Assembly (NCBI RefSeq): GCF_002155975.1
Contig: NZ_MUMI01000075.1
Location: 1 to 32,167 of the forward strand
Direction: 5' to 3'
DNA length: 32,167 bases
DNA from: Amycolatopsis kentuckyensis
GTDB lineage: Bacteria > Actinomycetota > Actinomycetes > Mycobacteriales > Pseudonocardiaceae
The notes beneath the pieces are model-generated. The model was not told the origin of the DNA and did not search any database. It saw only the letters and a list, made by a program, of their open reading frames with translations. Shown one piece after another: positions 15,976-24,480 of the stretch (its first letter is position 1; every line of letters starts with the position of its first letter). The translations under genes were made by a program, and so were the position numbers.

Positions 15976-16175
15976 GGAAAACCCCCAGTGCGTAACGGAT
16001 TCCGGTGCTCTCGAGCCTAGGGACGCCGCACGCGGGCGGAAACCGGCCAAGATCGAATTCGCCCGGCGTTCACCCGCTGCTCACGTCCCGGTCGCGGGCG
16101 TTGCTCCGCTCCGGCCAGTGCGCTGCGCCGAACGCCGTCCGTGGGATCATGGGGTCACAGAGCGGAAGGGGTGCC

Positions 16176-16925
16176 GTGCGCGGGGTTCTCGTCACCGGGG
16201 CTTCCCGGGGTATCGGCCGGGCCGTGGCGCTGGCCTTCGCGGCGCGCGGCGACCGGATCGCTGTCCACTATGGACATCGGACCGCCGACGCCGAGGAGAC
16301 GCTGGAAGCGCTCCCCGGCGAAGGGCACGTGCTGATCGGCGGCGACCTGGCCGATCCCGAGGCGGTCCGCAAGATCGCCGACGCGGCCGAAGCCGGGCTC
16401 GGTGGCGTCGACGTCCTGGTGAACAACGCCGCCGTCGCGACGTCGGCCGAGACCGCGCACCCGGTCGCCGGAGTGTCCTATGCGGACTGGCAGCGGATCT
16501 GGCGGCGCACCGTCGACGTCAACCTCGTCGGCGCCGCGAACCTCAGCTACTGCGTGGCCCGGCACCTCATCGGGCGCGGCGCGCCGGGCCGGATCGTCAA
16601 CATCGGGTCGCGCGGGGCGTTCAAGGGCGAGCCCGACCACCCCGCGTACGGCGCCAGCAAGGCCGCGCTGCACGCCTTCGGCCAGTCGCTCGCCGTCTCC
16701 CTCGCGCCCCACGGGATCTCGGTGACGTCGGTGGCACCCGGCTTCACCGCCACCGAACGGGTCGCCGACCGGATCGACGACGCGCTGCGCGCGCAGAGCC
16801 CGTTCGGCCGGGTCGGCACGCCCGAGGAGGTCGCCTCGGCCGTCGTGTACCTGGCCTCCGCCGAAGCGACGTGGGCGTCCGGGACGATCCTCGATCTCAA
16901 CGGCGCCTCCCACCTGCGGATGTGA
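16176..16925 (+). CDS. Short-chain dehydrogenase/reductase (FabG-like)
   Basis: 249 residues, the classical SDR length. The NAD(P)-binding motif TGASRGIG follows directly at the N-terminus, NNAA appears in VLVNNAAVA, the active-site serine lies in NIGSRGAF, and the catalytic YGASK is present. The C-terminal part PGFTATE...RVGTPEEVASAVVYLASAEATWASG matches FabG-like enzymes. The GTG at 16176 is preferred because AAGGGG lies five bases upstream and the Rossmann strand begins at once; an in-frame ATG at 16149 is possible. The second residue of the TGxxxGxG glycine pattern is normal. Substrate is unknown. It is followed after 51 bases by the LCP gene on the same strand. Confidence 0.92.
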   Translation: MRGVLVTGASRGIGRAVALAFAARGDRIAVHYGHRTADAEETLEALPGEGHVLIGGDLADPEAVRKIADAAEAGLGGVDVLVNNAAVATSAETAHPVAGVSYADWQRIWRRTVDVNLVGAANLSYCVARHLIGRGAPGRIVNIGSRGAFKGEPDHPAYGASKAALHAFGQSLAVSLAPHGISVTSVAPGFTATERVADRIDDALRAQSPFGRVGTPEEVASAVVYLASAEATWASGTILDLNGASHLRM

Positions 16926-16976
16926 CCCAGCTCTCACTCGTGCAGCGGTTCCCGGCGCCCGGGCGTCCAGGGTGGC

Positions 16977-18401
16977 GTGCATGTACTGGGGAAGATCGCC
17001 GTCGCCGGGCTGGCTCTCGTGGTGTTCGGCGGCACGGCGTACGGCTACGTGAACCTCCGCGCCCTCGACGAGGTGAAGCGCGACAGCGTCATCGACCCGG
17101 AGGGCGAGACGAAGCCGGGGGAACAGCCCGCCGACGGTTCCCTCGACATCCTGCTGGTCGGCCGCGACTCCCGGAGTGACAACCAGGGGAACCCGCTGGC
17201 GCCGGAAGTGCTGCGCGAGCTGCGGGCCGGCGCCAACGGCGACGACCTCACCGACACCCTGATCGTGCTGCGGATCCCGAACGGCACCAAAGAGGTGAAA
17301 GCGTTCTCCATCCCGCGGGACAGCTACGTCTCGATGGCGGGCGGGCCGGGCAAGATCAACGCCGCGTTCGGGCGCGCGAAGGCGGCCGAAGCGCGGCGGC
17401 TGCGCAACGCGGGCGAGTCCGACAAGGCGAAGATCGACCAGAGCGCGCTCACCGCCGCCCGGCGGGCGACCCGCCAGGCGGTCGAGGGCCTCACCGGGGT
17501 GAAGATCGACCACTTCGCCGAGGTCAACCTGCTCAGCTTCTACGAGATCAGCAAGGCCGTCGGCGGAGTCGACGTCTGCCTGAAGAAGGCCACCAAGGAC
17601 AAGAACTCGGGCGCGGACTTCCCGGCCGGCCCGCAGCGCGTCGCGGGTGCGGACGCGCTCGCCTTCGTCCGGCAGCGTGACGGCCTCCCGGGCACCGACC
17701 TCGCGCGCGTCCGGCGCCAGCAGGTGTTCCTCGCCGGCCTGGCCCGGCAGGTGCTCTCGGCGGGCACGCTGGCCGATCCGGGGAAGCTGTCCGACCTGAT
17801 CGAGGCCGTGAAGCGCTCGGTGGTGCTGGACGACTCGTGGAACCTGCTCGACTTCGTCGGGCAGATGCGCGGGGTCAGCGGCGGCGGGATCCAGTTCGCG
17901 ACGATCCCGGTCGTCAACGTCGACTACCGCTACAGCAAGAGCGACCCGCGCGCGACGGCGGTGCAGGTCGACCCGGCCGCGGTGAAGGCCTTCGCGGCGA
18001 GCCTGATCGGACCCGCGGCGCCGGCCGCGCCGACCGGACCGGCCGCCCCGGACACGGCGGTCACCGTCGACGTCGCCAACGCGAGCTCGAAGGAAGGCCT
18101 CGCGGCCCGGGTGGCGGGCGTCCTGCGCGAGAAGGGGTTCACGGCGAGCCCGGCGGGCAACACCGCCTCCCGGCGGACGTCGCTGGTCCGGTTCGGTCCC
18201 GACCTGGCCGGGCGCGGTGCCGAGGTGGCGAAGGCGCTGGGCGGGCTGACGACGCAGCAGGCCGCGTCGGTGCCGGCCGGCCACATCGAGGTGGTGCTCG
18301 GGGCGGTCTACTCCGGTCCCGGCGCGGCCGCGGGCGGCGGCGCTCCCGGGGGCGCCGCGGACGAGCCGATCACTTCGAACGGCGTCGTCTGCGTGGATTG
18401 A
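16977..18401 (+). CDS. LytR-CpsA-Psr (LCP) family cell-wall ligase
   Basis: LCP proteins transfer undecaprenyl-linked polymers to peptidoglycan; in this lineage that is usually arabinogalactan. The protein has 474 residues: a short cytosolic start, one membrane span (about 5-24) and an extracellular LCP domain. LLVGRDSR (59-66), the DTLIV segment (93-97) and SIPRDSYV (111-118) carry the conserved Asp/Arg residues that bind Mg and pyrophosphate. A second conserved block reads FVRQRDGLPGTDLARVRRQQVF. A C-terminal LytR_C domain (about 355-440) begins VTVDVANASSKEGLAARVAGVL after an Ala/Pro linker. The start is GTG at 16977. The extreme C-terminus is Gly/Ala-rich with a lone Cys. Confidence 0.95.
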   Translation: MHVLGKIAVAGLALVVFGGTAYGYVNLRALDEVKRDSVIDPEGETKPGEQPADGSLDILLVGRDSRSDNQGNPLAPEVLRELRAGANGDDLTDTLIVLRIPNGTKEVKAFSIPRDSYVSMAGGPGKINAAFGRAKAAEARRLRNAGESDKAKIDQSALTAARRATRQAVEGLTGVKIDHFAEVNLLSFYEISKAVGGVDVCLKKATKDKNSGADFPAGPQRVAGADALAFVRQRDGLPGTDLARVRRQQVFLAGLARQVLSAGTLADPGKLSDLIEAVKRSVVLDDSWNLLDFVGQMRGVSGGGIQFATIPVVNVDYRYSKSDPRATAVQVDPAAVKAFAASLIGPAAPAAPTGPAAPDTAVTVDVANASSKEGLAARVAGVLREKGFTASPAGNTASRRTSLVRFGPDLAGRGAEVAKALGGLTTQQAASVPAGHIEVVLGAVYSGPGAAAGGGAPGGAADEPITSNGVVCVD

Positions 18402-18458
18402 CACTCCGTGAATTGATCGACGGCGAAGTGCCGGATTTTCCGTCGAATCCCTGAAATG

Positions 18459-18475
18459 CGCGGGGAATTCCCGCG
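18459..18475 (+). terminator. Possible terminator after the LCP gene
   Basis: CGCGGG (18459-18464) pairs with CCCGCG (18470-18475) across a 5-base loop, 58 bases after the LCP stop. The stem is short and without a U-run. The rest of the 253-base gap (18402-18654) holds GACCAC/GTGGTC dyads near 18490-18520 and a TTGACG (-35-like) near 18520 without a good -10. There are no other genes. Confidence 0.35.
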
Positions 18476-18654
18476 ATCGCGTTCCCACCGGACCACGGTG
18501 GACCACCCGGGTCAGTGGTCTTGACGCTGCCGCACTGGTGAGGCAGGGTGCGGTGACCGTCGGCGGGCAGGACCACGTGACGGCGGGAAAGCTCACCCGA
18601 TCGGTGGGTGATCTTGGAAAATCGATTTCAGGGAATACGGAAAGTCCGGAATTT

Positions 18655-19269
18655 ATGCGCAGCAGCTTCGCCCGGGGTGGGTGGATCTTGCCCATCCTCG
18701 CTTCAGCCGTTCTTTGTGCCGGGTGCCAGTCGGCGTCCGCTTCGGTGCACTACCCGGGCGCGATAGACGCCTGCCGGCTGCCCGGGCCGAACGCGCAGGC
18801 GCAGCTCGCGCCCGGAACCGTCGAGATCCCGGCCGACTCGGTGAAGGCCGCCGAGGCCAAGGTCATCCCCGACGACCACGCCAGCGAGGACAACGAGGTC
18901 ACCACCTGCCGCCGGCTGTTCGCGCGCGACCTCGGCGGCGGCAAGCCGAACCTGCAGGACTACCGGCTCGTCACGATCGCCGTCGTGCGGTTCACGCAGT
19001 CCGACGCGGACGAGGCCGCCGCCAAGGCCAGCCAGCTGATGACCGACGCGCTCGGCGACCACTCCGGTGTCCGGCTCGCCACCGGGGTCGGTGACGAGGC
19101 CGGCTTCTCCGAGCAGTGGGCCGCCGTGCGGACCGGGAACGTCGTGCTCGGCCTGGTCGTCGCCGACGGCGGGACCGAGGCCGCGCTGATCCCGCCCGCG
19201 ACGCTGGACAACGTGCAGGCCGTGGTCACGGACATGACCGGCACCCTGCAGAAGGACTTTCAGGGCTGA
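18655..19269 (+). CDS. Probable secreted or lipoprotein, unknown function
   Basis: Function not recognised. 204 residues from the ATG at 18655, chosen because it starts a signal sequence (MRSSFARGGWILPILASAVL). The signal ends in LCAGC-QS, a lipobox-like cleavage site with Cys at -3 instead of the usual Leu, so lipidation at C24 is plausible but atypical. The mature part is soluble, with cysteines in AIDACRLP and EVTTCRRLF that could form a disulfide, and segments FTQSDADEAAAKASQLMTD and GDEAGFSEQWAAVRTGNVVLGLVV. The last segment resembles the DUF3558-type lipoprotein layout of actinomycetes (inference). The 3' end overlaps the convergent molybdopterin enzyme gene by 10 bases. Confidence 0.75.
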   Translation: MRSSFARGGWILPILASAVLCAGCQSASASVHYPGAIDACRLPGPNAQAQLAPGTVEIPADSVKAAEAKVIPDDHASEDNEVTTCRRLFARDLGGGKPNLQDYRLVTIAVVRFTQSDADEAAAKASQLMTDALGDHSGVRLATGVGDEAGFSEQWAAVRTGNVVLGLVVADGGTEAALIPPATLDNVQAVVTDMTGTLQKDFQG

Positions 19270-21581
19270 CGGTCCGCCGGGACCGGTTCGAGCCGCACGA
19301 CGATCGCCTTCGACACCGGCGTGTTCGACTTGTCCGCCACCGAGTCCAGCGGCACCAGCGCGTTCGCCTCCGGGAAGTACGCCGCCGCGCAGCCGCGCGC
19401 GGTCGGGTACGCGACGACCCGGAACGCCGGCGCCCGCCGGTCGCCGTCGCGCCACTCCGAGACCAGATCGACCACGGTCCCGTCGGCCAGGCCGAGCGCC
19501 GCGAGGTCGTCCGGGTTGACCAGCACCACGCGGCGGGCGTTCTCGATCCCGCGGTAGCGGTCCGAGAGCCCGTAGATCGTGGTGTTGTACTGGTCGTGGC
19601 TGCGCATCGTCTGCAGCAGCAGCCGGCCCTCGGGGACCTGCGGGTACTCCAGTTCCGAGACCGTGAAGTTGCCCTTGCCGTTGGCGGTCCCGGTGAACTC
19701 GCGGGAGTCGCGCGGGGCGTGCGGCAGCACGAAGCCGTCCGGCTCGCGGACGCGGCGGTTGTAGTCCTGGCAGCCCGGCACGACCCGCGAGATCCGGTCG
19801 CGGATCAGGTCGTAGTCGGCCTCGAACGTCCGCCACGGCACGGCGTGGCCCGCGCCGAACAGCGTCTCGGCCAGCCGGCAGACGATCGCGACCTCCGAGA
19901 GCAGGTGCTCGCTGGCCGGCTTCAGGCGGCCGCGCGAGGTGTGCACTTGCGACATCGAATCCTCGACTGTGACGAACTGCTCACCGCTCGCCTGGACGTC
20001 GCGTTCGGTGCGGCCGAGCGTCGGCAGGACCAGCGCGGTGCGGCCGTGGACGACGTGCGAGCGGTTCAGCTTCGTCGAGACGTGCACAGTCAGCGAGCAC
20101 GAGCGCAGCGCCTTCTCGGTCAGCTCCGAGTCCGGGGTCGCCGAGGCGAAGTTGCCGCCGACGGCGAAGAACACCTTGCCGTGGCCGTCGCGCATCGCCC
20201 GGATCGCGTCGACGGTGTCGAAGCCGTGCTCGCGCGGGACCTCGATGCCGAACTCGGAGGCGAGTGCGTCCATGAAGGACTGCGGCATCTTCTCCCAGAT
20301 GCCCATGGTCCGGTCGCCCTGGACGTTCGAGTGCCCGCGCACCGGGCAGAGGCCGGCGCCGGGCTTGCCGATCATCCCGCGCATCAGCGCGAGGTTCGCG
20401 ATCTCGGAGATCGTCGGCACCGCGTGCTTGTGCTGGGTGAGGCCCATCGCCCAGCAGTAGATGGTGCGCTCGGAGGAGGCGATCATCCGGGCGACGCGCT
20501 CGATCTGCGGGCGGGGGAGGCCGGTGGCGCGCTCGATCTCCGGCCAGTCGATCTCCCGCAGGTGCTTCGCGTAGTCGTCGAAGCCCTCGGTGACCCGGTC
20601 GACGAACTCGCGGTCGACGATCGCGCCGGGCGCTTCGGCGTCCCAGGCCAGCAGCAGGTGCCCGACGGCCTGGAACAGCGCCAGGTCGCCGCCGAGGCGG
20701 ACCTGGGCGAACTCGTCGGCCAGCGGCGTGCCCCGGCCGACGACGCCGCGGACGTTCTGCGGGTTCTTGAACCGCATCAGCCCGGCCTCGGGCAGCGGGT
20801 TCACGGCGATGATCTTCGCGCCGTTCCCCTTGGCCTCCTCGAGCGCCGAGAGCATCCGCGGGTGGTTGGTGCCCGGGTTCTGCCCCACGACGACGATCAG
20901 GTCGGCCCGGTGGATGTCGGCCAGGCTCACCGAGCCCTTGCCGACGCCGGTGGTGGCCGACAGCGCCGCGCCCGAGGATTCGTGGCACATGTTGGAGCAG
21001 TCCGGCAGGTTGTTGGTGCCGAAGGAGCGCACCAGCAGCTGGTAGAGGAACGCGGCCTCGTTGCTGGTGCGGCCGGAGGTGTAGAAGATCGCCTCGTTCG
21101 GGTCGGCCAGCGCCTTGAGCTCGCCCGCGACCAGCTCGAACGCGTCGTCCCAGGAGATCGGCTCGTAGTGCGTGGCGCCTTCGCGCAGCACGAACGGCTC
21201 GGTGATCCGGCCCTGCTGGCCCAGCCAGTAGTCGGTCTTGGTTTCGAGTTCGCCGATCGGGTGCTGCGCGAAGAACGCGCGGTCCACCCGCCGTTTCGTG
21301 GCTTCCTCGGCCACGGCCTTGGCGCCGTTCTCGCAGAACTCGGCCAGCTTGCGCTTCTCGCCGTCGACCTCGCGGGGTTCCGGCCACGCGCAGCCCGGGC
21401 AGTCGAAGCCTTCGCGCTGGTTCAGCAGCCGCAGCGCCTTGATCGTCCGGCCGGTGCCCATCTGCTCGACGCTGCGCGCGAGCGACACGGCGACACCGGG
21501 GATCCCGGCCGCCCAGCCCTTCGGCTTGCCCACCTCGAGGCGGGTCTCGTCCACGTCCTGCGCCGGCGCTTCACGGGTCAT
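19260..21581 (-). CDS. FdhF/YdeP-family molybdopterin oxidoreductase (formate dehydrogenase-like)
   Basis: 773 residues. It belongs to the bis-MGD molybdenum enzyme superfamily and closest by motif to the YdeP/FdhF-like branch: the N-terminal CPGCAWPEP (C61, C64) with C83 forms a reduced Fe-S site; NMCHESSG holds C198, aligned with the selenocysteine/cysteine Mo-ligand followed by His in formate dehydrogenase H. VVGQNPGTNHPRM and GGNFASATPD are cofactor-binding segments, and DQYNTTIYGLSDRYRG begins the C-terminal MGD domain. There is no Tat signal, so it is cytosolic. Electron acceptor and true substrate are not settled; formate is supported by fdhD in the window, while YdeP homologues have other proposed roles. 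It is downstream of the MFS and MarR genes on the same strand. Confidence 0.92.
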   Translation of the reverse strand: MTREAPAQDVDETRLEVGKPKGWAAGIPGVAVSLARSVEQMGTGRTIKALRLLNQREGFDCPGCAWPEPREVDGEKRKLAEFCENGAKAVAEEATKRRVDRAFFAQHPIGELETKTDYWLGQQGRITEPFVLREGATHYEPISWDDAFELVAGELKALADPNEAIFYTSGRTSNEAAFLYQLLVRSFGTNNLPDCSNMCHESSGAALSATTGVGKGSVSLADIHRADLIVVVGQNPGTNHPRMLSALEEAKGNGAKIIAVNPLPEAGLMRFKNPQNVRGVVGRGTPLADEFAQVRLGGDLALFQAVGHLLLAWDAEAPGAIVDREFVDRVTEGFDDYAKHLREIDWPEIERATGLPRPQIERVARMIASSERTIYCWAMGLTQHKHAVPTISEIANLALMRGMIGKPGAGLCPVRGHSNVQGDRTMGIWEKMPQSFMDALASEFGIEVPREHGFDTVDAIRAMRDGHGKVFFAVGGNFASATPDSELTEKALRSCSLTVHVSTKLNRSHVVHGRTALVLPTLGRTERDVQASGEQFVTVEDSMSQVHTSRGRLKPASEHLLSEVAIVCRLAETLFGAGHAVPWRTFEADYDLIRDRISRVVPGCQDYNRRVREPDGFVLPHAPRDSREFTGTANGKGNFTVSELEYPQVPEGRLLLQTMRSHDQYNTTIYGLSDRYRGIENARRVVLVNPDDLAALGLADGTVVDLVSEWRDGDRRAPAFRVVAYPTARGCAAAYFPEANALVPLDSVADKSNTPVSKAIVVRLEPVPADRQP

Positions 21582-21623
21582 GTGTTCATCGTGCGCCTCG
21601 ATGATCGGGGGTGGCCACCGGGG

Positions 21624-22979
21624 TCACGTGTGTTCGGTGCGCAGTCCCCGGTCGGCGACGGTGACCACGAGCAGCAGCCCGCTGATCACGACCAGCGCGA
21701 CGGCCAGCCGGTGCAGGCCGGCCGAGTCCGCGTGCGGGCCGTAGCAAAGCGCGATGAGCGTCGAGGCCACGATCGCGCCGAGGTACTGGGCCGTGCGGAA
21801 GAGCCCGCTCGCGGTGCCCATCTGGTCGGCGGGTGCCTCCCGGTACAGCGTCGTCTGGTTCGCGACGCTGGTCAGCCCCTGGGCGAGGCCGAACAACGCG
21901 GCCAAGGCGAGCAGCGCGCCGACCCACGTGCCGTCGTGGACGAGCAGCAGCAGCGCCGAGCCGCCGGCCAGCGCCACCGCGACGGTGACCAGGCGAGCCT
22001 TGATGCCGGACGCGCGCCCGGAGAAGGCCGCGGCGCAGACGGCGGTCCCCGACATCGGCAGCAGCATCAGCCCGGCCGCCTCCTCCGACAGCTGCCGCGC
22101 GGTCTCCAGCCACTGGACGTACCCGAACATGATCGCGTAGATGGCCATGAAGCTCAGCGCCTGCCGCAGGTACGTCCGCAGGATCGCGCCGTTGGCCGCG
22201 AGCATCCGCAGGTCGAGGAAGGGCGTGTCGCGCCGGAGCTCGACCAGCGTGAAGGCGGTCCCGAAAGCGGCGACGACGGCGAGCAGCCAGACCTCGGCGC
22301 CGGGGTCCATCAGGAAGAACAGGAGCGCGAGCAGCGTCGCGGAGAACAGCGCGATGCCGAGCACGTCGATCCGGGTGGCCGTGCGCTCGCCGCGGTCGTC
22401 CTTCGGCACCCACAGCAGCGCCAGGACCAGCGACAACCCGGCGAGGGGGATGTTCACCGCGAAGATCGCGGGCCAGCCGAAGAGCCCGATCAGCAGTCCG
22501 CCCAGCGTCGGGCCGATCACCATCACCGTCTGGGCGGACATCGACAGCACCGACAGCACCCGTGCGGGCACGCCTCGGCCGCTCGCCTCGGCGTGGTGGC
22601 GCAGCACGGCCATCGCGGCCGGGAACCCGGCGCACGTGCCCAGGCCGAGGACCACGCGCACGCCGGTCAGCCAGCCGACGGAGACGGGGATCATGCCCGC
22701 GATCCCGGCCACGATCACCAGGCTCGCGCCGCCGAGCAGGACGCGGCGGGCGCCGTGGCGGTCGACCAGCAGGCCGACCACCGGCTGCCCGACCGCGGTG
22801 GCCAGGTACAACGCCGAAATCAGCCAGGCGGTCTGCCCGGGGCCGGCACCGAAGCTGTGGCCGATCGGCACGAGCGCGACGGCGATGAGCGTGGAGTTGA
22901 TCGGGTTGAGCACCGCGCCGGCCACCAGCGGGGTGACCAGGCGGGCGCCGAACCCGGCGGGGGCGGTGACGGTGCTCGT
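21624..22979 (-). CDS. MFS drug-efflux transporter (DHA2/EmrB-QacA-like), ACG start
   Basis: About 451 residues, 12-14 membrane spans. Motif A is GLLVDRHGARRVLL and motif C-like GPTLGGLLIG, typical of proton-driven drug exporters. The start is unusual: a perfectly spaced ribosome binding site AAGGAG (22991-22986, overlapping the MarR stop) is followed six bases later by ACG (22979-22977), with no ATG, GTG or TTG nearby; the product would begin (M)STVTAPAGFGARL just before the first span. The only in-frame ATG (23087) lies within marR and would add a poor Arg-rich leader. ACG initiation, or a sequencing error of ATG, is therefore inferred. It is co-transcribed with marR, which likely controls it; the export substrate is unknown. 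Confidence 0.85.
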   Translation of the reverse strand, partial: TSTVTAPAGFGARLVTPLVAGAVLNPINSTLIAVALVPIGHSFGAGPGQTAWLISALYLATAVGQPVVGLLVDRHGARRVLLGGASLVIVAGIAGMIPVSVGWLTGVRVVLGLGTCAGFPAAMAVLRHHAEASGRGVPARVLSVLSMSAQTVMVIGPTLGGLLIGLFGWPAIFAVNIPLAGLSLVLALLWVPKDDRGERTATRIDVLGIALFSATLLALLFFLMDPGAEVWLLAVVAAFGTAFTLVELRRDTPFLDLRMLAANGAILRTYLRQALSFMAIYAIMFGYVQWLETARQLSEEAAGLMLLPMSGTAVCAAAFSGRASGIKARLVTVAVALAGGSALLLLVHDGTWVGALLALAALFGLAQGLTSVANQTTLYREAPADQMGTASGLFRTAQYLGAIVASTLIALCYGPHADSAGLHRLAVALVVISGLLLVVTVADRGLRTEHT

Positions 22980-22990
22980 GAGGAACTCCT

Positions 22991-23428
22991 TCAGTGTTCG
23001 GCGACGCGCTGGAGCAGCGGAAGCGCGCGCGTGACGGCGTCCAGCTCGGCCGGGGACAGCTCGTCCAGCAAGGCCTGGGCCAGCCACTCGTCGCGGTGCT
23101 GCTGGATCCCGCGCACGGTGTCGCGGCCGGCATCGGACAGGCTGATCACCACGCGGCGGCGGTCGGCCGGATCGGGCGTGCGGGCGAGGTAGCCGAGCTC
23201 GTCGAGGACGCCGAGGGTGGCGGCCATCGACTGCTGCCGCACGTGCTCGGCGGCGGCGAGCTCCCCCTGCGTGGCCGGGCCCTCGCGGAGGAGCCGGTGG
23301 AGCACGGCGGACTGCGAGGGCGTCAGGACCCCGGCGTTGTCGACGTGGCGCAGCCGCCGGTGCAGCTGCCCGACGACCCCGCGGATCCAGCCGGCGCTTT
23401 CGGCCACGTGCGGAGGTATTTCGCCCAT
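22991..23428 (-). CDS. MarR-family transcriptional repressor
   Basis: 145 residues with the winged-helix MarR fold: LTPSQSAVLHRLLREGPATQGELAAAEHV, recognition helix RQQSMAATLGVLDELGYL, and wing DPADRRRVVISLSDAGR. The ATG at 23428 has no ribosome binding site but follows TAAACT by six bases, the layout of a leaderless transcript; GTG at 23434 is a possible but less likely start. The -10 box lies inside a 15-bp palindrome, so autorepression is expected. The gene is followed directly by the efflux transporter, the standard MarR-efflux arrangement in which a toxic ligand releases the repressor. Confidence 0.93.
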   Translation of the reverse strand: MGEIPPHVAESAGWIRGVVGQLHRRLRHVDNAGVLTPSQSAVLHRLLREGPATQGELAAAEHVRQQSMAATLGVLDELGYLARTPDPADRRRVVISLSDAGRDTVRGIQQHRDEWLAQALLDELSPAELDAVTRALPLLQRVAEH

Positions 23429-23431
23429 GTA

Positions 23432-23458
23432 CACAGTTTAACTGTGCAGTCCAGACTG
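23432..23458. promoter_or_regulatory. MarR operator: two adjacent palindromes
   Basis: CACAGTT-T-AACTGTG (23432-23446) is perfect apart from its central base, and CAGTC-CA-GACTG (23447-23458) follows directly. On the minus strand TAAACT (the marR -10) lies within the first palindrome, four to ten bases from the start codon. Binding there would block marR and the efflux gene together. Confidence 0.75.
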
Positions 23459-23478
23459 TGCATCTCGTGTGACGGATC

Positions 23479-24480
23479 TCAGTCCGGGCAGCCGTCGAGG
23501 GTGGGGACCGGGTACTTGGGGTCGTAGTAGCCGGGCGCGTCGCGATCGCCGGTCGACGGCGGCGCGACCGCCGGCGGGTTCGCGTAGCCCGGCGCCAGGT
23601 AGCCCTCCTTCGCCGCCGCGCAGCCCACCGACGAGTACGCGCCGGACGTGTTCTCGAGCCACAGGCCGTGGCTGCTCTCCGCGAACGACGAGCCGCTCCG
23701 CAGCACGTATGTCTCGTCGAGGCGCTGGAACGTGACGATCTCGGCGGGGCTCATCAGCTGCCGGGGGTGGGCGTGGTCGAAGGCGTACGCGACCGCGTAC
23801 TTCGCCTCGACGACCAGCTCACCGGGCTTGGCACCGGCGCGCGCGGTGAGCGTGCCGAAGGTGCGAGGTCCCGCGTCGAGCAGGTGGTAGCCGTCGGCGA
23901 TCTCGGTGAGGTATGCGGCGAAGCCGCCATAGTCCTTCGTCGGCTTCTTGGCCAGCTCGGGGAGGAGCTGGTCACGCTCGTCCGGGGCGAACAGGGCCGC
24001 GAAGGCCTTTCCGTCGTGCCCGGTCAGGACGGCCGGGTCGAGGTGCGCGGCACCGATGGCCTGCTTGACCTGCGCGTAGGCGGCGGCGACCGCGTCGGCC
24101 TTGAAGGGCCCGACCGCGACGGCGGCCGGGGACGTGATGCCGTCGAGCCCCTTGGGCCAGACGTCGGCGGGGGTGTGCGCGTACGGCCGGGCCAGGTCGA
24201 CGGGAGCGACGTCCGGCACCGAGGTCGGGTCCGGCGGTGCGGCGTCCTGGGCGGGCCGGTGGCCGAGGACCACGACCACCGTGGTCGTGACGGCCAGGAT
24301 CGCCAGGAAGGCGACGAGGCCCCACCAGCGGCCGCGCGGCTTGCGGCCGGCGCGTTTCTGCTGCTTGCGGAACTGCTTGCGGTCCTTCTTCGCGCCCAGC
24401 CAGGCATCGGTCTGCGCGTGCTTGCGCCAGTCCGGGTCCATCAGGTCCGGGTGCGATTCGAGCAGGTTGTCCTCGTCCAC
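23479..24480 (-). CDS. Single-span membrane protein with HPDLM-motif N-terminus, unknown function
   Basis: Function not recognised. 333 residues from GTG at 24480 (GGGGGA five bases upstream). Order: a cytosolic N-terminal motif HPDLMDPDWRKHAQTDAWLG followed by AKKD (residues 10-33), a highly basic linker, one membrane span (about 54-73), then a roughly 250-residue extracytoplasmic domain ending in a Pro/Tyr-rich tail with two cysteines. Segments such as PFKADAVAAAYAQVKQAIGAAHLDPAVLTG and SPAEIVTFQRLDETYVLRSG look like a soluble globular domain without known catalytic residues. The N-terminal motif is shared with the short membrane protein encoded 49 bases upstream on the same strand, so the pair probably arose by duplication and is co-transcribed. 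Both are divergent from valS. Confidence 0.82.
   Translation of the reverse strand: MDEDNLLESHPDLMDPDWRKHAQTDAWLGAKKDRKQFRKQQKRAGRKPRGRWWGLVAFLAILAVTTTVVVVLGHRPAQDAAPPDPTSVPDVAPVDLARPYAHTPADVWPKGLDGITSPAAVAVGPFKADAVAAAYAQVKQAIGAAHLDPAVLTGHDGKAFAALFAPDERDQLLPELAKKPTKDYGGFAAYLTEIADGYHLLDAGPRTFGTLTARAGAKPGELVVEAKYAVAYAFDHAHPRQLMSPAEIVTFQRLDETYVLRSGSSFAESSHGLWLENTSGAYSSVGCAAAKEGYLAPGYANPPAVAPPSTGDRDAPGYYDPKYPVPTLDGCPD

Noticed and set aside
19116..23192. Very long open frame (about 1358 codons) on the plus strand
   Set aside because: It is antisense to the molybdopterin enzyme, the MFS transporter and marR, and its product is Arg/Ala/Gly/Asp-rich low-complexity sequence. It is an artefact of high third-position GC.
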